Assembly: GCA_963576725.1 (NCBI GenBank) | Contig: OY755241.1 | Location: forward strand, 2,728,001-2,792,000 | Source of the DNA: Azorinus chamasolen | Taxonomy: Eukaryota; Mollusca; Bivalvia; Cardiida; Solecurtidae | Direction: 5' to 3' | Length of the DNA stretch: 64,000 nt | Translations under genes and position numbers: made by a program | Shown here: piece after piece, positions 32,801-44,800 of the stretch | Numbering within the stretch: the stretch's first letter is position 1 | How the letters are laid out: every line of letters starts with the position of its first letter | Notes under the pieces: model-generated | The model's input: only the letters and a program-made list of their open reading frames with translations | What the model was told of the DNA's origin: nothing | Databases searched by the model: none

Positions 32801-35800
32801 CAAAAGCGCTTCACAAAGATACATTTTATGTACAATAATGCGTAAATTGTAGAACATTTAAAATAAAATATATTTAATATTTATATATAGTTAGAATAAT
32901 AATAAAATAGAATTTATTTAGGACATAGGTAAATCAACTACATCTTTTTCGTAAGTTTATCTGTCTGTGTCGTATTATGCTCTATTATATTGTGTCAACG
33001 CACTCAGATCATAAAAAACAAAAACTTGAATGCAACATTCTATGCGCAGTGCCAGTACGTCACATAATTTTGACCCAGACTCAACAGACTTGGGTACATT
33101 TGTTTTGGCATACAACACCGCACATAAAATATTGCCGGAAAATTGGGTAACAGAACAGATCAATTTGAAGTTCATGCATATAAACTAAGCAATACAAATA
33201 ACCAACTGTTATATACACGCACTATGCAACCCCTCCAGTCAAACACTATTCGACCCGCTATGGCAATGAGGGAGTACACAGCGGATCATATTTTAATAGA
33301 GTTGTAATAGGGTATATCCAAAATTTAATTACAGAATAAAATGTCTTATTATGGGAACCCAAAAAGCCCAGCCAAAGTAGAGCTAAAGAAGGTACCCCGT
33401 ATACTGTTCCTACAACATATCCCACCGGCTGCAATGGCAAAGGAATCACATCGGACAAATCGAGACTGATTGAGACACGCGATGCTGCATTAGGAGCAAA
33501 TGCCTATTTATCAAAATGGTTTCAAACTACAAAATTCTAATATTTTCCTTTCCTCTAGTTAATGCTCCTTTTTGGTAGATACATTCAAAGAGGTTGGGTC
33601 TAAAAATAGCCTAGGAGAGAATGAGTTAAGAATTGCAGCAGAGGACAAATTTTGTATAAATGAAGAAAGTTATCAACAGATCTAGAGGTCCAGATAAGAT
33701 GCATAAATTAGAATATTTTTTTGATTAACTTCTTGATTTCTTCCTCAAACCCCTATATGTTGTGACCACTCTCGAAGAGAAGATTCTAAACATAGAGTTT
33801 GGTAATTAGCCCTTCGCTTGCTGTTCATGTCAATATACCTACCTGTAAATAGTGAAGACCCAGATGAGACAGCTCCTGCAGGAGCTGTCTCATCAGGGTC
33901 TGCACTATTTACAAGTTGATTGTGCAACCAATGCATTCCAGAGCAGTGATTGCACGGCGATATACTTGTACACAATGAAGATATATGTAATTATACAACA
34001 GGGCATGGGTAAAGAAGGAGAAATGTATTTTAAAATTCAGTAAGCGAAGGGTTAATGCGGCGGATTTTAGTATCTGAGTACCCAGTTATATCTGTTGCTC
34101 TGTATCAAGTATTCATTAATTACTGTTGGTATGTTAGTCCTATTTAGTAACCCAACATTAAGTCTGTAGCTTTCATCTAATGCTTTATAATGTATACTAT
34201 TACATAATCAACATATTTGTTACATAAGTTAATTGAATACTTTACATTTACGCGGCATTCACATTATGGAATGACTCATCAGAATTTCAACTGTACACTC
34301 CATTACAGAATTCTGAACGACATACAGTGCAGAACCTGATCAACAGTAAACCCTGTCCAAAATATGAGTGAATTTCAAACCAGTTTGATCATGCTGATCT
34401 GGGTCTACACTGGCGGCAAATGCAAGCTAACATTCAAAGGGCCGAAAATGCAGCAAAATGTCAAGAGCTATGACATCATAACAAGTTGCCTAGTTAGTGA
34501 GTGTATTTATTATCTGGATTCAAACTACAGCAGAACCTGTTTTAGTTCCTTAGGAGCAAATGCTCTATTAACCACAATGGTTTCAAAAAGTGACTTTGAC
34601 AGAGGCGTAGAAAGGCGTATTTATGGAGGAAAGGGTTAAGCAACTTTGAATTGATTAAAAGCAGAAATCCTAAAAGTAATGCAAAAAGCTCTAACAGGAA
34701 TTTTTCTTTTCATATTGCTTCTTTTACCTTCGAAGGATCTCATACTTTCAGAATTTATGCCTTTGATCTTTCACAAACATGACTTTTTATCATTGCAGCC
34801 ACTTAAATGTACACCTTTTAGAACATTATATGTTGGACCTGTAAACGGTTAGTATATTCAATCCGTACAATATAGTCAGTATTTGTCCAAAGTACCCTCC
34901 ACAATGCACCTGCACCATTCTAGAAAAGAAAATTTTCCTCGGGAGCATGCACCCAGACCCTCCTACAGATGGTGCGTATCCCCACTTTACACCCAGGCAC
35001 GCCTCTGATGTCATGCATTAGTTCCATGTACAGTAAAACCCTGCTAATGCGACCACCAAAAAGGGGCGTAATTCTGGGGGGCAGAGGCAGGTGGTAGCTT
35101 AATGCAGAACGAAAGTTATGCAGAAAGCTCCTATAGGAGCTTTCTGCATAACTTTCGTCCTGCATTAAGCTTATAGGAGCTTTCTGCATAACTTTCGTCC
35201 TGCATTAAGCAACCACCTGCTTTAGATGACATCAGTGGCTGTTTATTAAGTGGTCGCATTAACGGGGTTTCACTGTAGTCCCTTTTAGATTCATTATCGT
35301 CCGGATTCAAACTGCTGACTTGACTGAAAATAACTACATGTAGTATATTTCCACATGTTTCAGCACTCTCAAACGACTGCTTATGTGATAAATTTATATA
35401 TTTTATGTACATGTACATGACTCTACAGTATCTGTCAGGGTAGACAATGCCCTTGTTCGTAGTGTTTTTATAAAGCTTATTAATCTCTATGCACTCATTA
35501 TATGTCACCAGGATATGGTAGGCTAGCTAGCATAAGTACCCTCATTAATCTTAGTATTTGGACAGACAAAGTGCGGCAAATAGGGCAGACCCTGATCAAG
35601 CTGCTCCTCAAGGATCAGGGTCTACGCTATTTGCTACTGTGTGAGCCTAATTTAAAGTTATCAATATGGTGCTAAATTGACTGATTCACAGAGTGCCAGA
35701 TAAGATGCGTCAATTAAACCATTTTCAAGAATAACTCCTTTATTTCTCCACCAAACCCTATACTGTGACCACTCTTTAGAATCGTCTCGAAGAGACGATT

Positions 35801-38800
35801 CTAAAGAGTGGTCACAGTACAGGATTTGGTGGAGAAATGAGGATTTCAGTATTTGGGTATGCACCTTTATCTGTAGCTCTGTATTCCGTTTTACAAACCC
35901 ATGTAGAGGGGGTACAGTAGAACCTGTCTTAAGTGGTCATCAAACAGATCTAATTATGGGTCTGTATGGCAGGTGGTAGCTTAATGCAGGTAAAAAGTAA
36001 TACAGAAAGCTCCTATATGAGCTTTCTGCATTTCTATTTCCCTGCATTAAGCACCAGTTTTTTAAGACTCATACAAGTCATGTAATAAATGAATGGCTGC
36101 CATGGACAGGTTCCACTGTAATTAGGTATCCAAATACTTTAATTAGGCAACATGAAAAATTACGTACATGGAGGATTTTTGTTTGCTTTTGACAAGGTCA
36201 CTGGGGTCAGCAGGCAGCACAGCAGCCATCATAGCAGCATCGGCACTGCAGGTTTTGTGGATCATCCGTTTTGGGCCGTCCGACGATCTTGCCTGCTCGT
36301 CCTGAAGACCAGAATGACCTGATTAGTGTTCATAAACAGACTAGATCCAAATGAGACATAGAGTCATCCAGATCCATGCTGTTAGAAATGTTGTTTCCCA
36401 AAAGCTTAGCCCTTTACACCATTAATATGTCTATCTAAGCTTTTGCAAACAGAGTAGACCCAGATCAGATGGCACTAAGTCTTGTAGGAGCCGTCTAATC
36501 ACGGTCTGCTCTGTTTGCTTATGAAATGCTCTAGATATGATTCTACAGTTTCTACTACGTACCATTACAAAAATTAATGTAATTAATATTCTTTCATTAA
36601 TATTCATGGAGTAAAGTGTTAACCCTTTCCTCCATAAATACACCTTTCCATGCCTCTGTAAAAGTCACTTAATGAAACCATTGTGATAAAAAGAGCATTT
36701 GCTCCTTAAGGAGCAAATACTCTAGGCTCTATTGATCACAATGGTTTCAAACTACAAAATTCTAAAATTTTACTTTCTCCAGTAAATGCTCCTTTGGGTA
36801 GATTCATTCAAAGAGGTTGAGTCCAAAAATAGCCTATGGAGGAAAAGGTTAACCGAACTGTGTAAAAATGTCTCCATTAAAGTCAGAGTTTGAGCTTAGC
36901 CCTTTACACCATTAATATGTCTATCTAAGCTTTTGCAAACAGAGTAGACCCAGATCAGATGGCACTAAGTCTTGTAGGAGCCGTCTAATCACGGTCTGCT
37001 CTGTTTGCTTATGAAATGCTCTAGATATGATTCTACAGTTTCTACTACGTACCATTACAAAAATTAATGTAATTAATATTCTTTCATTAATATTCATGGA
37101 GTAAAGTGTTAACCCTTTCCTCCATAAATACACCTTTCCATGCCTCTGTAAAAGTCACTTAATGAAACCATTGTGATAAAAAGAGCATTTGCTCCTTAAG
37201 GAGCAAATACTCTAGGCTCTATTGATCACAATGGTTTCAAACTACAAAATTCTAAAATTTTACTTTCTCCAGTAAATGCTCCTTTGGGTAGATTCATTCA
37301 AAGAGGTTGAGTCCAAAAATAGCCTATGGAGGAAAAGGTTAACCGAACTGTGTAAAAATGTCTCCATTAAAGTCAGAGTTTGAGCTTAGCCCTTTACACC
37401 ATTAATATGTCTATCTAAGCTTTTGCAAACAGAGTAGACCCAGATCAGATGGCACTAAGTCTTGTAGGAGCCGTCTAATCATGGTCTGCTCTGTTTGCTT
37501 ATGAAATGCTCTAGATATGATTCTACAGTTTCTACTACGTACCATTACAAAAATTAATGTAATTAATATTCTTTCATTAATATTCATGGAGTAAAGTGTT
37601 AACCCTTTCCTCCATAAATACACCTTTCCATGCCTCTGTAAAAGTCACTTAATGAAACCATTGTGATAAAAAGAGCATTTGCTCCTTAAGGAGCAAATAC
37701 TCTAGGCTCTATTGATCACAATGGTTTCAAACTACAAAATTCTAAAATTTTACTTTCTCCAGTAAATGCTCCTTTGGGTAGATTCATTCAAAGAGGTTGA
37801 GTCCAAAAATAGCCTATGGAGGAAAAGGTTAACCGAACTGTGTAAAAATGTCTCCATTAAAGTCAGAGTTTGAGCTTAGCCCTTTACACCATTAATATGT
37901 CTATCTAAGCTTTTGCAAACAGAGTAGACCCAGATCAGATGGCACTAAGTCTTGTAGGAGCCGTCTAATCACGGTCTGCTCTGTTTGCTTATGAAATGCT
38001 CTAGATATGATTCTACAGTTTCTACTACGTACCATTACAAAAATTAATGTAATTAATATTCTTTCATTAATATTCATGGAGTAAAGTGTTAACCCTTTCC
38101 TCCATAAATACACCTTTCCATGCCTCTGTAAAAGTCACTTAATGAAACCATTGTGATAAAAAGAGCATTTGCTCCTTAAGGAGCAAATACTCTAGGCTCT
38201 ATTGATCACAATGGTTTCAAACTACAAAATTCTAAAATTTTACTTTCTCCAGTAAATGCTCCTTTGGGTAGATTCATTCAAAGAGGTTGAGTCCAAAAAT
38301 AGCCTATGGAGGAAAAGGTTAACCGAACTGTGTAAAAATGTCTCCATTAAAGTCAGAGTTTGAGCTTAGCCCTTTACACCATTAATATGTCTATCTAAGC
38401 TTTTGCAAACAGAGTAGACCCAGATCAGATGGCACTAAGTCTTGTAGGAGCCGTCTAATCACGGTCTGCTCTGTTTGCTTATGAAATGCTCTAGATATGA
38501 TTCTACAGTTTCTACTACGTACCATTACAAAAATTAATGTAATTAATATTCTTTCATTAATATTCATGGAGTAAAGTGTTAACCCTTTCCTCCATAAATA
38601 CACCTTTCCATGCCTCTGTAAAAGTCACTTAATGAAACCATTGTGATAAAAAGAGCATTTGCTCCTTAAGGAGCAAATACTCTAGGCTCTATTGATCACA
38701 ATGGTTTCAAACTACAAAATTCTAAAATTTTACTTTCTCCAGTAAATGCTCCTTTGGGTAGATTCATTCAAAGAGGTTGAGTCCAAAAATAGCCTATGGA

Positions 38801-41800
38801 GGAAAAGGTTAACCGAACTGTGTAAAAATGTCTCCATTAAAGTCAGAGTTTGAGCTGACTGAATTTTTCACAGTTTGATTCCTCTGTAAAAAGTCACTTC
38901 ATATCATAAATGCATATTCATGCATTTCCAAACAAAGAAGACCAAGATTTGATAGCTCCTATAGGAACTATCCAATCAGGTTCTGCTCTGTTTGATTATG
39001 CTATACAGTGCTCCCTCCCTACAACGACCCTCTCAATAACGATTCCCTCCTTACAACAACGCATGTCAATGTTTCCGAAACAACAAGGCTCCAGAAACAA
39101 CTTTTTCCATCGTATTTTCTTTATGCCCCATCAAACCCTATGTTGTGACCACTCTTTAGAATCGTCACTTTGTGACGATTCTAAAGAGTGGTCACAACAT
39201 AGGGTTTAATAGAGGCATAATGGTTTTAGTTCTCGAAATACACCTTATCTGGGGATATGCAAACAAGCTAATTGTGTTTGATTTTCCCTCCCTATAACAA
39301 CTCCCTCTGAACAACACATACAATCTCCGTATCCCAAAGGGTGTCGTTGTAGAGAGGGAGCACTGTAATATAGATCGGTTTCTACAATTTGTGCCTGAGC
39401 CAAACTAGAACTACCACTAAAGGTGATGAATACCCCCACTAGCACATTTGACATAGAGATGGGGGTTATAGAAATAAAGCTCCCGACCGCTAAATTTTCA
39501 TTTGTTAAATTACGAAAAGGGAGATCATTTATTCATGCACGAAGTGACAAATCAAAACCTTTATTGCAGGTGAAGAACTTCAGATGGTGGTCTAAAGTAC
39601 TCAAATTCAATGAAGTGAAACTTCAAATTCTAATTAAAAATGCTGTAATTCCGTTAAAAATCAATGTAGTGTAACAAAATTCAAACTTGATTTGTAACTC
39701 ATTATTATAAAGCTACATACCAAACATCAAATCAATATCTGCAAGGGTTTAGACAAGAGGGCCAAGATGGCCCTTAATCGCTCACCTGATTACCATAGAT
39801 TTAAGATTTTTGCTGGGTAGCCCATGGGTAGGGCCAATATTGACCTTAGGGTCAATATTTGAACAATGTTGATAGTGGATCATGAGCAGTGGTTCTGCAA
39901 AGATTTAGTATATTGATTTTATCAAGACAATGATTCTGACCAATAAAGATTGGGCTAAAAATGTGTACCGAGAGTAATTTTTCTAAGATTTCACCTAGTG
40001 ACCTACTTTTTATTCCCACCCAACCCATGATCACACTCAACTTTGATATCACCAAGACAAACACTCTGAGCAAGTTTGAGGAAGACTTGGCTAAAAATAT
40101 GGCCACTGGAGTGTAAACTAGATTTTTCTGAGATATGACCCAGTGACCTACTTTTTGACTTCACATAACCCACTTTCAAACTCGTCCAATATTTTATTAG
40201 GACAATCATTCTGGCCATTTTTCATGAAGATTTGGCTATAAATGTGATCTTTAGAGTGTTCACAAGGTTTTCCTACTATTTGACGTAGTGACCTAGCTTT
40301 TAACCCCACATAACCCACTTTCAAACTCGTTTGATATTTTATCAAAATCATTATGACTAAGTTTCATGAAGATTGGACAAAACATGTGACCACTAGAGTG
40401 TTCACAAGGTTTTTCTACTGTTTGACCTAGTGACCCAGTTTTTAACCCCACTTGACCCACTTTCGAACTCGTCCGAGATTTTATCAAGACATTAATTCTG
40501 ACCAAATTTCATGAAGATTGGACTAAAATTGTGACCACTAGAGTGTTCACAAGGTTTGTTTACTGTTTGACCTAGTGACCTAGTTTTTTACCCCATGTAA
40601 CCCACTTTTCAAACTCCTCCGAGATTTTATCAAGACAATCATTCTGACACAGTTTTATGAAAATTGGACTAAAAATGTGACCTCTAGAGGGTTCACAAGC
40701 TTTTCCTACTATTTGACCTAGTTTTTAACCCCACTTGACCCATTTTCAAACTCGTCCGAGATTTTATCAAGACAATCATTCTGACGAAGTATCATGAAGA
40801 TTGAACTAAAACTGTAACCACTAGAGTGGTCACAAGCAAATTGTTGATGACGGACGATGCACGTCGGACATTCAAGTCTCCCAAAAGCTCACCCTGAGCT
40901 TTGCGCAGGTGAGCTAAAAATTCATAAGCAAACAGAGCAGGCCCTGGTCAGATGGCTCCTACACAAGCCATCTGATCTGTGTTAACTCAGTAAATGCAAA
41001 AAAATATTATATGGCAGAAAGGGTTAATTTATGTATTTTACCTGTTACTCAGTTACCTGGTCAGTTACTTATCTGCACTCATACTGTTTGCTAACGTTTT
41101 CTCATATCTCAAATGTGTACAAAAGGGACATGAGTGTACTGGTATTTGCAATCAGTGTTGACACACAAAGACTATTTATCAATCAAAATTCTGTACGAGA
41201 AGTAATTTCCTTTTCCACCGACTGTACTCAGACACTGACAACATTTTTGTTTTGTTACTTCAGCATTCAAAGGATTAACCCTTTCCTTCACACACACATT
41301 TGCAAACAGAGTAGACCAAGATGAGATGACTCTTATAAGGGTCTGCTCTGTTTGCTTATCACATTATAACAGATCTGCTTCTACAGGTTCTACCTAGGTC
41401 AGAATATCCCTTTCATAATTATGCTATTATAAAAAATTATTTGATTAATATTCGTGATGTCATTATTTATTACATGCATATTGATGGCCCTTAATCACAC
41501 ACCTGGTTACTATAGACTTATGCATACACTGTATTTCTATGTAAAAAACAGTCAGCTACAGATTGGGGCCAATATGATACAAAAGGCCATCATTTTAGGC
41601 CTTAGGTTTAAATTGGTAGAGGACTATAAGGTGATGCTTCAAACAAAATATCAAAGGTCTTGGCCTTATAGTTTCATCAGAAGATTTTTAAAGATTTATC
41701 TATGAAAAACTGATAAGCCCCAGGGCGGGGACATTTTTTGCCATGGGGTAATAATTTGAAGAAACGTGGTAGAAAAACATTAGATGATGCTACATACCAA

Positions 41801-44800
41801 ATATCAAAGGTCTAGGCCTTACAGTATCGGAGAAGACGAATTTTAAAGATTTTCTTATAAAAAACTGATGAGCCCTGGTGCGGGCCCATTTTTTGGCCTG
41901 GGTGTCATATTTTGAACAATCTTTTGAAGGATGCTACATACCAAATACCAAAGGTCTAGCCCTTACCGTTTCAGAGAGGATTTTTAAAGATTTTCCTATG
42001 AAAAACTAATAAGCCCCGGGGCGGTGCTAGTTTTGGTCTGGGGGTCATAAGTTCAACAATCTTTGAAGAGGATCATTAGATCATGTTACATACCAAATAT
42101 TAAAGGTCTTACAGTTTCAGAGATAAAGATTTTTAAAGATGTTCCTATGAATAAGAGAGTCATTGGCCCTAATATCGCTCACCTGAGTTACAGTAATATA
42201 TTTTCAGCAGACAACATTTCTAGCAGATGACAGAAACTTAGTGTTAACCCTTTCACTGCTGATCCAACTTGAACCAAAATTGACACACAGTTTGGATTCA
42301 GATCTAATACCAAGTAACTGTCTGACCAAGACCCAAACTCAATACAACTTGAGACAATTTTGCCTAAGGTCAAAATGCCTTAAACTGATCATTAAGAAAT
42401 TCAAATGACAACAAATCTGAAGCAGACGACATTACAGATCTATATGAACAGGTGAAAGAGCTTGCTAGAGTATGCAGTAATCTGGAGAGATTTTAGCATG
42501 ATGTAACAGTTACCCTAAGGGCACTATTGGTCAGTGCTGTAACCTTTAAACTGTAGTTTCTGATGTGAAGAAGTCTATTTAAAAGTATAGCCCCCAGGGT
42601 GGAGCCATTTTTGACCCGGGGTCATAATATGAACAACCTTGGCAGAGGTCTATTAGGTGATGCTTCATACCAAATATCTTAGTTCTAGGGTATGTGGTTT
42701 CAGAGAAGAAGATTTTTAAAGGTTTTCCTATATAAGACTATGTAAAACTGATAAGCCCCAGGGCTGGGCCATTTTCGGCCTGGGGGGTCATCATTTGAAC
42801 AAACTTGGTAAAGGACCATTAGATGATGCTACATACCAAATATCTAAGCTCTAGGGTTTGTGATTTCAGAAGAAAATGTTCAAGCAGAAGACAATTCTAA
42901 AGCAGACGACATAGTTTGTTCACAGTACTACCTAGCCTTACTGGTAGTCAGTGCTGTAACCATTAAACTGTAGTTTCTGATGTGAAGAAGTCTATTTAAA
43001 AGTATAGCCCCAGGGTGGAGCCATTTTTGGCCCGGAGTCATAATTTGAACAACCTTGGCAGAGGTCTATTAGGTGATGCTTCATACCAAATATCTTAGCT
43101 CTAGAGTAGGTGGTTTCAGAGTAGAAGATTTTTAAAGGTTTTCCTATACAAGTCTATGCAAAGTCTATGCCCTGGGGCAAGCCAATTTTAGACGGGGGGG
43201 TCATCACTTGAACAAACTTGGTAAAAGATCATTAGATGATGCTATATACCACATATCAAAGCTCTAGGATTTGTACTTTCAGAGAAGAAGAATTTTACAG
43301 ATTTAAAAAAAATTGAGCCGAGTGAGCTAAAAAAAATTATTCAAGAATAACTTCATTTGAAAAATTGCATAAAACATGCGTATTTTTTCTTTCTTTAAGA
43401 TTAAGTCCTGTATTCAACAAAATTATGTCAAGGGAAAAGAGTTTTAGTATTAAGACATTTCAAAAGAGTAAAAATCAGACATTGCTCTTGCATTGATACT
43501 GTTAAGTGTTTACTGTCTGAGTGTCTTTTTTGATGCAAGTCCAAATTCTTACCAGGATAATATATACCTTAAGTGTTGTATTTAAAAAAAATAATTTCAT
43601 CAGTTCTAAAAACAAAACCCTGTTTTGCAACAACTCTTTACAATCATCTTGAAGAGACAATTCTAACAAGTGGTACCAATATAGGGCGTGCTGGAGAAAT
43701 GTCAAGGAGTTCCTCATAAGAAAAGGTTTAACCCTTTACTCCATGAATATTCAGGCAAGAAGAAATGACATCATGAATATTAGAGAAACTCAATGTTTAT
43801 AATGCCAGTGAACAAAATATGTTTTTATCATGACAGAAACTGCAGAATCAGATTTATTTTACCTCATAATTAAACAGAGCAGACCCTGATCAGAGGGCTC
43901 CTATAGGGGCTGTCTGATCTGGTTCTACTCTGTTTGCAAATGTGAAAAGGCTTTACAGAAGATCCCATCTAAACAGGACCATTAAATATAGTATATATAT
44001 CGGTCTTGGAAACAGGTGACAGCTCAATGCAAGGTGAAACTAGAGGTTTTTGTCACAAAAACGGATGTCTCCCCTCTAATAAAAACAATAATAGCTAATA
44101 ACTCCAAAAATACTGATACCAGATTTATGGCTCTTGTGCATGACACTTACTTTCATCATGCTCTTTCCAAAAATAAAATGTCATTCCAATAGCATCAGTC
44201 GAACAGGTGTTATTAATCAGCCAAAAAATGTAACAAAGGGCAATAACTCCAAAAGTATTGAAGCCAGAATTATGGCCCTTGTTCATGACACTTTCTCTCA
44301 TCATGCTCTTTCCAGGTATGAAGTTTCAATACGATGGCAAGAGCCATGTAGGAGTTATCGTCCGGACAAGAAAGAATTAAACAAATGTACAAGGGGCAAT
44401 AACTCTAAATTTATTGAAGCTCGAGTTAAGGATCTTATGCATGACACTTTCTCTTATCATGATCGTTCCATGTATGAAGTTTCACTCCAATGGCATGTGT
44501 CACATAGGAGTAATCATCCGGACAAAAAATTGTGATTTTTTTTTACAAAGGGCAATAACTCCAATATTAGTGAAGCGAGAGTTATGGACTTCGTGCATGA
44601 CACTTCCTCTCGTTATGATCTTTCCATATATGAAGTTTCAATCCAATGGCATGAGCCATATAGAAGTTATCGTCCGGACAAAAAAGTGTGAATTTTTTTA
44701 CAAAGGGCAATAACTCCTATATTAGTGAAGCCAGAGTTATGTACCTTCTGCATGACACTTCCTCTCATTATGCTCTTTCCATATATGAAGTTTCAATCAA

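Noticed and set aside
36431..38603. Five identical 70-codon frames
   Set aside because: They are copies of one chance frame across MITE sequence in the 490 bp array.
39852..40505. Chain of overlapping minus-strand frames resembling a repeat protein
   Set aside because: Translation of ~145 bp K core units; frames break at each unit border.
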